A program made the translations under genes and the position numbers. 64,000 nucleotides of DNA from Ligilactobacillus ceti DSM 22408 (GTDB lineage Bacteria; Bacillota; Bacilli; Lactobacillales; Lactobacillaceae): NCBI RefSeq assembly GCF_000423245.1, contig NZ_KE383993.1, forward strand, positions 352,160 to 416,159, written 5' to 3'. Shown piece by piece: positions 1 to 8,796 of this stretch. Each line of letters opens with the position of its first letter. Position 1 is the first letter of the stretch. A model generated the notes under the pieces. That model saw only the letters and a program-made list of their open reading frames with translations, did not search any database and was not told where the DNA came from.

Positions 1-450
1 AACTGCGAGTTATCTAATCAAGACAAAAAAGATATTTTAAAATTATATCTTAATTTTGCAGAAACAGAAGAAAGCAAGATTTTAAATAATAGCGACTTTG
101 GATACTATAAGATTGTAGTTAATCGTCCAGAAATAGATGAAAACGACAATTTCGTAAAAGATAAAAAAGGTAAGGTTAAGTTTGATAAATCATTAAAAGA
201 TACTGAAATAGTACCTATGAACTATGAAGGTGGAATTGATGCCTATATGGAAAAAGAAGTATTGCCTTATTATCCATATGCAGAATATGATAAAAAATCA
301 ATAAAGATAGGATATGAAATTAACTTCACTAAATATTTTTATAAACCAAAAGAACTGGAAAGTGTAGAAATTATTGTAGAAAAAATAAAAGTTCTAGAAA
401 AAGAATCAGATGGAATGCTAAAAGGCATTTTGGAGGGTTTGCATGAATAG
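1..450 (+). CDS. hsdM: Type I restriction-modification methylase subunit HsdM, C-terminal part
   Basis: The reading frame is open from the first base, so only the last 149 residues are present. The segment contains FGYYKIVVNRPE and then PYYPYAEYD, both typical of the C-terminal region of type I N6-adenine methyltransferase subunits. The catalytic domain with the NPPF motif lies off the window. HsdM pairs with HsdS for methylation and with HsdR for cleavage. Its stop overlaps the hsdS start by 8 bp, so the genes are translationally coupled. Confidence 0.88.
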   Translation, partial: NCELSNQDKKDILKLYLNFAETEESKILNNSDFGYYKIVVNRPEIDENDNFVKDKKGKVKFDKSLKDTEIVPMNYEGGIDAYMEKEVLPYYPYAEYDKKSIKIGYEINFTKYFYKPKELESVEIIVEKIKVLEKESDGMLKGILEGLHE

Positions 451-1777
451 ATATAAAGAATATAAAAAAGTAGAACTTCCATATTTACATGAGGTGCCAG
501 AGCATTGGACGGTTAGAAGAATAAGTACTATTTTTGAATTAAGGAAAGAAAAAAACAAACCTATTAAAACAGAAAATATATTATCTTTAAGTGCTAAATA
601 TGGAGTTACACTTTATTCAGAACGAATAGAAAAAGGTGGAAATAAACCAAAAGAAGATTTAACGGCATATAATATTTGTCATGAGGGAGATATATTACTT
701 AATTGTATGAATATTGTAGCAGGTTCGGTAGGAATTTCTAAATATTTTGGAGCAATAAGCCCTGTTTATTATGCGTTAAAAGTTCGAGATGATAATGTAT
801 CTTCTAAATATATGGAATATTTATTTAGAAATTATAATTTTCAAAGGAGTTTAGTCGGTTTAGGTAAAGGCATACAAATGTCCGAAACCGATGATGGTAG
901 GTTATATACAGTTAGAATGAGAATATCTTGGGATAGTCTTAAAACACAAGAGTTTATAGTGCCGCCATTTAAAGAGCAAGAACAAATAGCTAATTATCTT
1001 GATTGGAAGATTAGTGAGATAAATAAACTTATTAAGATTGAGAAAGAAAAAATAACGGAATTAAAGAAAGCATTTAATAAAAAAATTCAATTTAATTATA
1101 ACTTGTTTGATTCAAGGTTAATTAAACTTAAATTTTTATTAAAAGAAAAATTAAAATATGGTCTCAATGTAAGTGGGAATTTAACAGGTGAATATAGGTA
1201 TATCAGGATTACAGATATTGATAAAAATGGAAAGTTAAAAGACGATAATAAACTTTTTGTAGACATTGAGGATGATAATTTTGTACTTCAAAAAGGTGAT
1301 GTATTATTTGCACGAAGCGGAGCAACAGTAGGAAAAACCTATATTTTTAATGATAGTGAGAAATGTTCATTTGCTGGATATCTAATAAGAGCTAGAGTGT
1401 CTGATAAAATAATTCCTAAATATTTATACGACTATACGAACACTGCCGATTATGAAGAATGGAAGGACAGTATTTTTATAAAATCAACAATTCAAAACAT
1501 AAGTGCTGAAAAGTATAATGACTTATTAATTCCCGTAATTGATTTAGAAAAACAGAAGATTGTAGTAGCAAATAATCAAAAAGTGTATGAGCAGTATACT
1601 GATTTAATTGATTTAACTAATAAAAAAATAGAAGAACTAAAATCTTTGAAACAATCGCTTATATCAGAAGTTGTAACAGGGAAGATTGATGTTAGGAATA
1701 TAAATATCCCTATATTTGAAGCTGTTGATATAGAAGAAGATATTGATTTAGAGGAATTAATTGAAGAGGAGAATTAG
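443..1777 (+). CDS. hsdS: Type I restriction-modification specificity subunit HsdS
   Basis: This 444-aa protein has the usual HsdS layout: a target-recognition domain (about residues 10-180), a central conserved helix (KEQEQIANYLD, then a Lys/Glu-rich helix at about 185-215), a second recognition domain (about 220-385) and a C-terminal helix (LEKQKIVVANNQK to VVTGKIDVR). The two domains each read half of a bipartite DNA target. The start overlaps hsdM by 8 bp and the stop abuts the next ATG, so it sits inside one operon. The target sequence cannot be predicted from sequence alone. Confidence 0.93.
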   Translation: MNRYKEYKKVELPYLHEVPEHWTVRRISTIFELRKEKNKPIKTENILSLSAKYGVTLYSERIEKGGNKPKEDLTAYNICHEGDILLNCMNIVAGSVGISKYFGAISPVYYALKVRDDNVSSKYMEYLFRNYNFQRSLVGLGKGIQMSETDDGRLYTVRMRISWDSLKTQEFIVPPFKEQEQIANYLDWKISEINKLIKIEKEKITELKKAFNKKIQFNYNLFDSRLIKLKFLLKEKLKYGLNVSGNLTGEYRYIRITDIDKNGKLKDDNKLFVDIEDDNFVLQKGDVLFARSGATVGKTYIFNDSEKCSFAGYLIRARVSDKIIPKYLYDYTNTADYEEWKDSIFIKSTIQNISAEKYNDLLIPVIDLEKQKIVVANNQKVYEQYTDLIDLTNKKIEELKSLKQSLISEVVTGKIDVRNINIPIFEAVDIEEDIDLEELIEEEN

Positions 1778-2551
1778 ATGAATTTAATAGAGTATTATTT
1801 AAAAAATATTACTGATAAAGAATATCACTATAAATTTTTAAAATCTATTACTAATATTTCTAATAAACCTAATATTGGTAGGAATTACTACGATGTTTAT
1901 GATTTAGATGATGCAATTGCTAAATTTAAAGATGTGTGTATGCCAGAAAATGAAAAGGATACTAGCGAAGAATATAAATGTTTATTTTATGTATTAACTT
2001 ATTATTTAAATAAGAATTACTATAAAATAAAAGAGTTTCCATTAGTATTAGAAAGACCACCAGAAACACCGTTTAAATTTACTTATGAACAAATAAGAAA
2101 TGAACTCATAAACTTGGGTAAGTATGATGGCAATTCTGTAAAATGGGATGATAGAAGGCAGTTTGTTTATAATTTACACTTTATTCGTGGTAATGATTAT
2201 TACCTAACAGAAGAGATTGATGTAAAATTTAAAAAGATATCAAACAGGTCAGCTTCTTTTAATAATATGACACAAGATGAAAAATTAATGGAAATGGCTA
2301 ATCTAATAGAGAATTTATTAAATGTATATGGTAAATATTTAAAATTAGATTATTCTAATATTAGTAATGATTTTCTTAATACTGATATTATTAAGGCATA
2401 TAGAAAAAAGCTACAATGTTTTAGACATAGTAATGAAAAAACATTAATTGAAAGAAATAGTTATAATAATAAGCAAAAGGAATTTTTAATTAAATATGGA
2501 CTATCAATTTTGGATGCTATTTATTATACATTAAATAAAGGAGATAAGTAA
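1778..2551 (+). CDS. Unknown protein inside the type I RM operon
   Basis: A 257-aa protein of no family I recognise. Its ATG follows the hsdS stop with no gap, and its TAA overlaps the hsdR ATG (TAATG), so it is locked into the RM operon between specificity and restriction subunits. It is soluble-looking, rich in Asn, Lys and Tyr, with no signal peptide or membrane segment. An Rx6H motif (R127-H134) resembles the HEPN RNase signature, but one such motif is weak evidence. Position suggests an accessory restriction, anti-phage or control role; that is inference. Confidence 0.75.
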   Translation: MNLIEYYLKNITDKEYHYKFLKSITNISNKPNIGRNYYDVYDLDDAIAKFKDVCMPENEKDTSEEYKCLFYVLTYYLNKNYYKIKEFPLVLERPPETPFKFTYEQIRNELINLGKYDGNSVKWDDRRQFVYNLHFIRGNDYYLTEEIDVKFKKISNRSASFNNMTQDEKLMEMANLIENLLNVYGKYLKLDYSNISNDFLNTDIIKAYRKKLQCFRHSNEKTLIERNSYNNKQKEFLIKYGLSILDAIYYTLNKGDK

Positions 2552-5475
2552 TGGGAATTAGAACAAATAAATTTGAGGATGAATTAGAAAAAAATATCAT
2601 CGAATATCTAGAGCACTCACAAGGATATGAATATATAAAGCCTAGTGAAATGAAAAGTTCATATAATAAAAAGTATGGTATTGATGAAGTTAGATTATTG
2701 AGATTTATTAAAGAAACCCAATTAGAAAAATATGAAAAGTTAAAATTAGATACAGAAACTGGAAAAACTAATTTTTTCAGAAGGTTATCAGATATTATAA
2801 GAAAAGATGGAGTTGTTTCTGTCCTTAAAAATGGAATAAAGTGTTATCCAGTAGAAAATGCAATTTTGTTTTACCATGCTTTAGATAAGAAAAGACCAGC
2901 ATCATTTGATGAATTTAATAGTAATATTTTTGCTGTTACAAACCAATTTACTTATTCTGAAAGTAATCCTGCTTTAGAACTTGATTTGTGTATATTCATT
3001 AATGGTCTACCGATTATTACAATGGAACTTAAAAGTCGTGCATCTAGTACTGGTTGGACATATAAAGATGCAGAAGAACAATATAAAAATGAAAGAAGCA
3101 ATAAAGATAAATTGTTTGAGTTCAAAAAATGTATTGCTCATTTTGCAGTAGATGAAAATATGATTAGTTTTACTACTAAGATTGATGGTAAAGATACAAA
3201 ATTTATGCCATTTAATAAAGGTGTGAATGGTGGAGCAGGTAATCCTGTAAATGATGGAACAATGACAGATTATTTATGGAAGTACTTTTTAGATAAAGAA
3301 ACACTTACATCTTTAATTGTAGATTTTTGTAATGTTGTTAAAGATAAAGAAAGTAAAAAAGAAACACTTATTTTCCCAAGGTTTCATCAACATAGAGTGG
3401 TTACAAGATTACTTGCAGATGTATTAGAAAAAGGAGTAGGACAAAAATACCTAATACAACATAGTGCGGGAAGCGGCAAGTCTAATTCAATTACATGGCT
3501 TGCATATAGACTTGTAACTGCTGAAAGAAATGATAAAAAAGTATTTGATTCTGTAATAGTTGTAACGGATAGAAAAGTTTTAGATAGTCAAATAAGCAAA
3601 AATATCAGAAACTTTTTAGATGTAAGTTCTATTGTAGGAAGGGCAGGTTCTTCAAAAGAGTTGAAAGAAATGTTATCCGATGGCAAAAAGATTATTACAA
3701 CAACTGTTCAAAAGTTTCCATACATTTTAAAAGATATAGGAACAACACTTAAAGATAATAATTTTGCAGTTATTATTGATGAGGCACATTCATCACAAAG
3801 TGGTAAAGCAGCAGCATCTCTTAATATGTCTATATCTGGTAAGGTGGATTTTAATGAAGATTTTGAAGTTGAAGATTTATTATCTGCTTTAATTGAAGCT
3901 AAAACAATGCCGAAAAATGCTAGTTTCTTTGCTTTTACAGCTACTCCAAAAGCTAGAACCATTGAGATGTTCGGCTCAGCATTCGATGTATATTCAATGA
4001 AACAAGCGATAGAAGAAGGTTTTATTTTAGATGTATTAAAAAATTATACTCAATATCAGAATTATTATAAGATTTATAAAACAATAGAAGATAATCCAGA
4101 ATTTGACTCTAAAAAAGCAAAGAGAAAAATTAGAAGTTATGTTGAGGGGCAAGAATTTCCTATTAGACAAAAAGCAGAAGAAATTGTAAATCATTTTATT
4201 AATAACACTAAAAATAAAATAAATGGTAAAGCGAAAGCTATGGTTGTTACTAGTAGTATTTTAAGAGCTATTGATTATTACTATGCTATTAATGATATTC
4301 TTAAAAATACTAAAACAGGATATAAAGCAATAGTAGCCTTTTCTGGCGAGAAGGAGTATAAAGGTAAAAAATTAACTGAAAGTAGTATAAATGGATTTTC
4401 TGATAAAGAAACTCCTATAGAATTTAAGAAAGATGAATATAAATTCTTAATTGTAGCGGATAAATATCAAACGGGTTATGATGAACCACTACTTCATACA
4501 ATGTATGTAGATAAGGTATTAAATAGTGTAAAAGCGGTACAAACATTATCTAGACTTAATAGAAGTGCTAAAAATAAAATAGATACTTGTGTTATTGATT
4601 TTGCTAATGATCCAGAAGACATTGAAAAATCATTCCAACCTTATTACAAGGAAACTAAATTAGAAAAAACAACTGATCCTAATAAAATTTATAATATTTT
4701 ATCTGATTTAGATAGTAAATATGTTTATGAAGAAGATGAAGTAAATAGATATGTTGAGTTATTCTTGGATGATAGTGAAAGATATCTATCAGATCCAATA
4801 TTAGATAAGTGTGTTGAAAGATATAAAGAATTAGATGAAGAAGATCAAGTGGAATTTAAGAGTGGAGTTAAATCATTTTTAAGAACATATAACTTTTTAG
4901 CTTCAATACTTCCTATTGGACAAGTTGAATGGGAGAGAAAATCCATCTTCTTTCAAGGGCTAATTTATAGATTGCCTACACCAAAAGGTAATGATGATTT
5001 AACAGCTGGAATTTTAGAAAGTATAGACCTTGAAAGCTATCGTCTTGAAAAAAGAAATGCTGTAGATATTATTTTAGAAAATGAAGACGGACAAGTTGCT
5101 AATATTGATACAGGAATTGGCAGAAAATCAGAACCAGAGATGGATTTGCTTGAAAAGATTGTAGCAAATTTCAATGATATTTTTGGGAATATTGAATGGC
5201 AAGATAAAGATAATGTAGAAAGACAAATTCGTGAATTACCAAATATGGTAATGAAAAATGAAAGATTAAAAAATGCATTAAAAAATTCTGATGTAGAAAA
5301 TGTTAAAAAAGAATACGGAGTTGCATTAGATAAAGCATTAAGAAGTATTATAAAAGATAATATGGATTTATTTGTACAATATACTAATAATGATAATTTT
5401 AGTAGTTGGCTTAAAAAATCTATTTTTGAAGAGATTTTAGAAAGATCTAAAAATATGCAAGAAGAAAATAAATAA
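2551..5475 (+). CDS. hsdR: Type I restriction endonuclease subunit HsdR
   Basis: The 974-aa motor and nuclease subunit. The N-terminal PD-(D/E)xK nuclease is visible as D145 followed by E159-x-K161 (ELDLCIFINGLPIITMELK). The SF2 translocase follows: Walker A HSAGSGKS at 304-311, DEAH at 410-413, and FTATPK as motif III. The sequence then continues to a helical C-terminal region that contacts HsdM. Length and motifs fit the EcoR124-like class. It translocates DNA and cuts unmodified DNA away from the recognition site. All key residues seen are intact, so the system may be active if hsdM is complete upstream. Confidence 0.95.
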   Translation: MGIRTNKFEDELEKNIIEYLEHSQGYEYIKPSEMKSSYNKKYGIDEVRLLRFIKETQLEKYEKLKLDTETGKTNFFRRLSDIIRKDGVVSVLKNGIKCYPVENAILFYHALDKKRPASFDEFNSNIFAVTNQFTYSESNPALELDLCIFINGLPIITMELKSRASSTGWTYKDAEEQYKNERSNKDKLFEFKKCIAHFAVDENMISFTTKIDGKDTKFMPFNKGVNGGAGNPVNDGTMTDYLWKYFLDKETLTSLIVDFCNVVKDKESKKETLIFPRFHQHRVVTRLLADVLEKGVGQKYLIQHSAGSGKSNSITWLAYRLVTAERNDKKVFDSVIVVTDRKVLDSQISKNIRNFLDVSSIVGRAGSSKELKEMLSDGKKIITTTVQKFPYILKDIGTTLKDNNFAVIIDEAHSSQSGKAAASLNMSISGKVDFNEDFEVEDLLSALIEAKTMPKNASFFAFTATPKARTIEMFGSAFDVYSMKQAIEEGFILDVLKNYTQYQNYYKIYKTIEDNPEFDSKKAKRKIRSYVEGQEFPIRQKAEEIVNHFINNTKNKINGKAKAMVVTSSILRAIDYYYAINDILKNTKTGYKAIVAFSGEKEYKGKKLTESSINGFSDKETPIEFKKDEYKFLIVADKYQTGYDEPLLHTMYVDKVLNSVKAVQTLSRLNRSAKNKIDTCVIDFANDPEDIEKSFQPYYKETKLEKTTDPNKIYNILSDLDSKYVYEEDEVNRYVELFLDDSERYLSDPILDKCVERYKELDEEDQVEFKSGVKSFLRTYNFLASILPIGQVEWERKSIFFQGLIYRLPTPKGNDDLTAGILESIDLESYRLEKRNAVDIILENEDGQVANIDTGIGRKSEPEMDLLEKIVANFNDIFGNIEWQDKDNVERQIRELPNMVMKNERLKNALKNSDVENVKKEYGVALDKALRSIIKDNMDLFVQYTNNDNFSSWLKKSIFEEILERSKNMQEENK

Positions 5476-5496
5476 TATTAAAAGAGAGGTGTTCTT

Positions 5497-7344
5497 ATGG
5501 ATAGAGAGGATAGAGAGTTTACAGAGTATATAAAAAATAAGTTTTATGATAATTTATATAAAGCATCAGAACGATTTATTGAGGAAAATAAGGACACCTT
5601 TGATTTTGATTATCTTGATTTGCATACTATTGGTGAAATAGAAATGGAAGATGGTGAGATAAAGCAAATATGGATTCAAGAGGGTAGTGGTAATGAAATA
5701 AAATACGAGATAGCTTTTTCTACTGAGTTAATAATTTATGATGGTCATAGACATTATGATGATTCAGTAAATGAAGAAAAGTGGTTATTATTAAAATGTT
5801 CATCAACATTAGATGATAAACTATCAACTATAAAAATTTTATCTGTTGAAGAGTTTGTCTCTAAAAGTAGATTGGATAATTCATTAACACAAAGATTAAT
5901 ACCTATAATTAAGAATTCAGAATATGAAGAAATAGCAGATAAGATATTAAATAAGTATTATCCAGAAGCGTTGAAATATGGAACTGTTATATCTCCACAA
6001 ATATTAGCAACTAGACTGGGGCTTAAAATTGAAGAAAGAAAAATAGAAAAAGATGATTCTATTTTAGGTAGAATATATTTTGAGGATACAGAAGCAAATT
6101 TATATGATGAAGAAAAAGATGATTATACTTTTACTAAAATAGATAAAGACACTATTTTAGTAGATACATCAGTTAATCCACTTTTAAATATAGGTAGGTA
6201 CTATAACACAATATATCATGAGTGTGTTCATAAAATACTACATCAGAAAATATTTGAATTTCAGAAGATTTTAGATGAGGATGTTGAATCTATATGTACC
6301 ATCAAAGTCAATGGTGAGATTTCTCATACTGAAACTCATGCTAGAAAATTAGCACCAAAACTTCATATGCCTAAAAATAGAATTGTTAGAAGAGCTAATG
6401 AGCTTATTAAAGAACTGAAATATTTAAATGCAGCCAAATATGAAAATGAAGTAATGGAAGAGGTTATTTCTCAACTTGCACAAGAGTTTTATGCTTCTAA
6501 ACAATCGGTAAAAATAAGATTAGCAGAGTTAGGTTTTCAAAGTGCAATTGGTACATTTACTTATGTAGATAACCATTATGTTAAACCACATACTTTTAAA
6601 AAGGGCTCATTAAAAAATAATGAAACATATACTGCAAATATTAAAGATATAGCGTTTCAAAGTGTAATTAATCCAAGATTAAAGAAACAAGTAGAGCAAG
6701 GTAAGTATTTGTTTGTAGATAATCATCTTGTCTATAATTCAAAAAAATATTTACAGTCTACAGATGATGGATTGGAATTAACATCATATGCGTTATCACA
6801 CATGGATGAATGCTGTATTAAATTTAAATTAAATATCGTAAAAAGCAAATATATAAGCATAGATAATGTTTGCTTTTTAAGTCGATCAGTAGATAGTTTA
6901 TATACTTTTGAAGCCGTAGCTTGTGATGAGCAGTTTGAAAATATGTCAGATGAAGAACAAGGGCAACTTCTTAAAAATGAAATACAAGAAGAAATGAAGA
7001 TAGCTAATGAACTGACAAATAATCCAAAGCAAGTAATAAAAAGACTTTTGCAGTGGAGAGAAATGAGCCAAGTAGAATTATCTTCATTTAGTGAAATAGA
7101 TACAGAAACTATTAGTAGGATAGTTAATGGAAAAACTAATCCTAAAATTGAAACAGTTGTAAGACTTTGCTTAGCATTAAAGTTATCTCCAACTATTAGT
7201 ACACGAGTATTAGACATATTTGGATGTGCTATTAATCCTAATTTGTTTAACCATCAAGTTTATAGATTTGCATTACAAACTTTATATAAGCATGATTTTG
7301 ATGATATCAAAGAAAAATGTAAGGCTATGGGCGTTAATATATAA
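5497..7344 (+). CDS. ImmA/IrrE-type metallopeptidase with C-terminal HTH
   Basis: A 615-aa protein. A zinc-peptidase core is shown by HECVH at 241-245, with a downstream ETHARKLAPKLHMP segment matching the ImmA/IrrE third ligand and LLMP region. A Cro/CI-type helix-turn-helix lies near the C-terminus (about 512-570: QVELSSFSEIDTETISRIVNGK). This reverses the common order of N-terminal HTH then peptidase. ImmA-family enzymes cleave phage repressors and related regulators to trigger element induction. The gene lies 21 bp after hsdR and may be co-transcribed with the RM operon; a start with AGAGAGG 10 bp upstream was chosen. The role here is inferred. Confidence 0.85.
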   Translation: MDREDREFTEYIKNKFYDNLYKASERFIEENKDTFDFDYLDLHTIGEIEMEDGEIKQIWIQEGSGNEIKYEIAFSTELIIYDGHRHYDDSVNEEKWLLLKCSSTLDDKLSTIKILSVEEFVSKSRLDNSLTQRLIPIIKNSEYEEIADKILNKYYPEALKYGTVISPQILATRLGLKIEERKIEKDDSILGRIYFEDTEANLYDEEKDDYTFTKIDKDTILVDTSVNPLLNIGRYYNTIYHECVHKILHQKIFEFQKILDEDVESICTIKVNGEISHTETHARKLAPKLHMPKNRIVRRANELIKELKYLNAAKYENEVMEEVISQLAQEFYASKQSVKIRLAELGFQSAIGTFTYVDNHYVKPHTFKKGSLKNNETYTANIKDIAFQSVINPRLKKQVEQGKYLFVDNHLVYNSKKYLQSTDDGLELTSYALSHMDECCIKFKLNIVKSKYISIDNVCFLSRSVDSLYTFEAVACDEQFENMSDEEQGQLLKNEIQEEMKIANELTNNPKQVIKRLLQWREMSQVELSSFSEIDTETISRIVNGKTNPKIETVVRLCLALKLSPTISTRVLDIFGCAINPNLFNHQVYRFALQTLYKHDFDDIKEKCKAMGVNI

Positions 7345-7369
7345 AAATTTAAAAAATATGAAAAAATTA

Positions 7370-7392
7370 TCCACTTTCAGAGTGGATTTTTT
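7370..7392 (+). terminator. Palindrome with T-run after the ImmA-HTH gene
   Basis: A TCCACTT...GAGTGGA inverted repeat is followed by a run of T, fitting an intrinsic terminator for the RM/ImmA operon. The same core recurs as a perfect palindrome at 7472-7488, so it could also be an operator. Confidence 0.6.
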
Positions 7393-7471
7393 AAATGGAG
7401 GATATAGAGATATATCTTCTTTTTTTTATGCTTTAAAATAGCAAATCCTATATTTATAAGTAGTAAAGCGG

Positions 7472-7488
7472 TCCACTTTTAAAGTGGA
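7472..7488. promoter_or_regulatory. Perfect 17-bp palindrome (TCCACTTT-T-AAAGTGGA)
   Basis: An 8-bp arm, single-base centre perfect palindrome lies 102 bp after a near-identical one at 7370-7386. Both are just downstream of the HTH-peptidase gene and upstream of the structured leader. A repressor binding site is plausible, but no binding partner is shown by the sequence. Confidence 0.45.
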
Positions 7489-7545
7489 TCATGCTTTTTT
7501 AAAAGATTATAAAATTTAGATGTACTTAATAAAAAGGTACAAAAA

Positions 7546-7752
7546 TCTAGCGACAGTTCATAAATGAACAGCCTAGAAAAAAGTTTGTGTTATTGGCTCA
7601 TAGTCTGACGAGATTATGCCTGCAGCAATAACATAGACAAAAAATATTAAATAGTTAGCCTAGCAGGATGGTTAACCAGAAAGTGAGAATTCATTTTATG
7701 GTTAGCAAATATTTAATTTCCACTGTGGGTTCTTACTTTCTGAGAAGAAAGG
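7546..7752 (+). ncRNA. Structured leader RNA candidate upstream of sigma-like gene
   Basis: This non-coding stretch folds into a chain of helices found by eye: 7546-7550/7573-7577 enclosing 7556-7560/7565-7569; 7588-7595/7626-7633 enclosing 7599-7606/7611-7618 with loop GACG; 7654-7660/7670-7676; and a 13-bp helix 7677-7689/7730-7742 with one G-U pair. No long open frame covers it. It ends about 12 bp before the ATG of the sigma-like gene, so it may be a cis-regulatory leader or an independent phage RNA. I do not recognise it as a named RNA family. Confidence 0.6.
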
Positions 7753-7764
7753 ACGGACTCGCAG

Positions 7765-8286
7765 ATGAAGGCAGATCAAAAAAAGCAATATGTTATCCAA
7801 ATGGAGGTAACAAAAGAATCAATTAAGGATTTAGGAATTAATCCTAAAGAAGTTAGCTATCAAAAGGTAGGTAGTGAATATAAATTAGTTCATTTAATAA
7901 AAACAGATAATGAAGAGCTATATAAAGAATTCATGCAACCTGTCTGGAGAGAAGCAAAAGAAATAGAAAGAAAGAGAAATGCAGAAATGGAATGTAAAAA
8001 AACTGCTCTTTCATTAGATGAGCTTTATGAAAATTATAAATATGAAACACTAGATTATAATCAAGAATCAGCTCTTGAAAGACTAGAAAAAGAAGAATTG
8101 TTAGAAAAACTAAACAAATTAGTTGAAGAATTAGATGAGATAGACAAACAAATCTTTAAATATTATATGGAAGAAAAATCAGATAGTGAAATAGCTGATT
8201 TACTAGGAAGTAAAAGAACTACTGTTAATTATCAAAGACGCAGAATTTTCTCGAATTTAAAAAACTCCTTAGAAGATTATTTATAA
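7765..8286 (+). CDS. Sigma-70 region 4-like phage transcription regulator
   Basis: A 173-aa protein whose C-terminal third (about 115-170) reads as a sigma region 4 HTH: LDEIDKQIFKYYMEEKSDSEIADLLG, then a recognition-type helix with TTVNYQRRRIF. The N-terminal 90 residues are charged and unassigned; no region 2 is evident, so it is not a complete sigma factor. It lies directly downstream of the structured leader and upstream of the first replication-cassette leader. It may activate early phage promoters; this is inferred from position. Confidence 0.7.
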   Translation: MKADQKKQYVIQMEVTKESIKDLGINPKEVSYQKVGSEYKLVHLIKTDNEELYKEFMQPVWREAKEIERKRNAEMECKKTALSLDELYENYKYETLDYNQESALERLEKEELLEKLNKLVEELDEIDKQIFKYYMEEKSDSEIADLLGSKRTTVNYQRRRIFSNLKNSLEDYL

Positions 8287-8308
8287 AAAAATAAAAAATT
8301 TTCAAAAA

Positions 8309-8378
8309 TTTTTGTCACCTAGCTAATTTTTGTCCGTTAACAAGTGAAGGGGAGAAACACCACTTCAAAAATAACGGA
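8309..8378 (+). promoter_or_regulatory. Conserved cassette leader, copy 1 of first type
   Basis: After an A/T-rich AAAAATTTT tract comes GTCACCTAG and, 17 bp on from its start, GTCCGTTAACAAGTGAAGGG. The same blocks at the same spacing recur at 12581-12637. In this copy TCCGTTA (8333-8339) pairs with TAACGGA (8372-8378) around an AAGTG/CACTT helix (8342-8346/8361-8365), giving a two-tier hairpin ending at the ribosome binding site. It is probably a phage promoter or leader that sets expression of the replication cassette. Confidence 0.6.
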
Positions 8379-8393
8379 AAGGAGGTAAGCCAA

Positions 8394-8549
8394 ATGACAA
8401 AAAATATAGACGAAAAGATATGCGATGTATTACTTGAAATAAGTAATAAGACCAAAAGCATAGCTGACAATCTAAAAAAGTTAAATAAGTTGAAAGGAGA
8501 AGAAAATGGGAAAAGTCAAAGATCTATCTGTAATCGCAGAAGAACTTAA
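8394..8549 (+). CDS. Small 51-aa protein opening the replication cassette
   Basis: An ATG preceded by a strong AAAGGAGG begins a 51-aa frame (MTKNIDEKICDVLLEISNKT) that overlaps the following gene by 44 bp in another frame. It is lysine-rich, helical in appearance and has no family I recognise. The strong ribosome binding site supports translation. The long overlap makes part of the C-terminus suspicious, although coupled overlapping genes are common in phages. Confidence 0.45.
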   Translation: MTKNIDEKICDVLLEISNKTKSIADNLKKLNKLKGEENGKSQRSICNRRRT

Positions 8550-8796
8550 AAAATGTAGTCAAACTTTAGATTTAATAACATCAGATTTATTAAGTTTAAC
8601 CAGTGGAAAAGCTATTAAAGAAGAGGAAGAAATACCAACACTAGAAGATGTAAGAAAAGTACTAGCTGAAAAAAGCAAACTAGGTTTTACTCCACAAATA
8701 AAGGAAATAATAAATTCTTTTAATGCTAATAAGTTAAGTGAAGTTAATCCATCAGATTATCTAGAACTTTTAAATAAAGTAAGGGGGCTAGAATAA
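8506..8796 (+). CDS. Conserved phage 96-aa protein of the YqaJ cassette
   Basis: A 96-aa protein beginning with a helical ELKKCSQTLDLI segment and ending in a compact domain (VRKVLAEKSKLGFTPQIKEI, NKLSEVNPSDYLELL). It is homologous to the 95-aa product at 36835-37122, which occupies the same place in the second cassette. The C-terminal part resembles small domains often found beside single-strand DNA binding or annealing functions, but no function is proven. Its stop overlaps the YqaJ start by one base, so the two are coupled. Confidence 0.75.
   Translation: MGKVKDLSVIAEELKKCSQTLDLITSDLLSLTSGKAIKEEEEIPTLEDVRKVLAEKSKLGFTPQIKEIINSFNANKLSEVNPSDYLELLNKVRGLE

Noticed and set aside
2153-2179. HEPN RNase assignment for the gene between hsdS and hsdR
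   Set aside because: A single Rx6H match in an Asn/Lys-rich protein is too weak; it is kept only as a hint.
6732-7217. 161-aa minus-strand open frame
   Set aside because: It lies fully inside the ImmA-HTH gene, which has clear domain matches; no family features.
7220-7441. 73-aa plus-strand open frame
   Set aside because: It overlaps the end of the ImmA-HTH gene, has no ribosome binding site and runs through the terminator palindrome.
7605-7640. CTGACGAG resembles the hammerhead ribozyme CUGANGA core
   Set aside because: No GAAA partner or NUH cleavage site follows, and the bases fit better into the perfect 8-bp stem 7599-7606/7611-7618.
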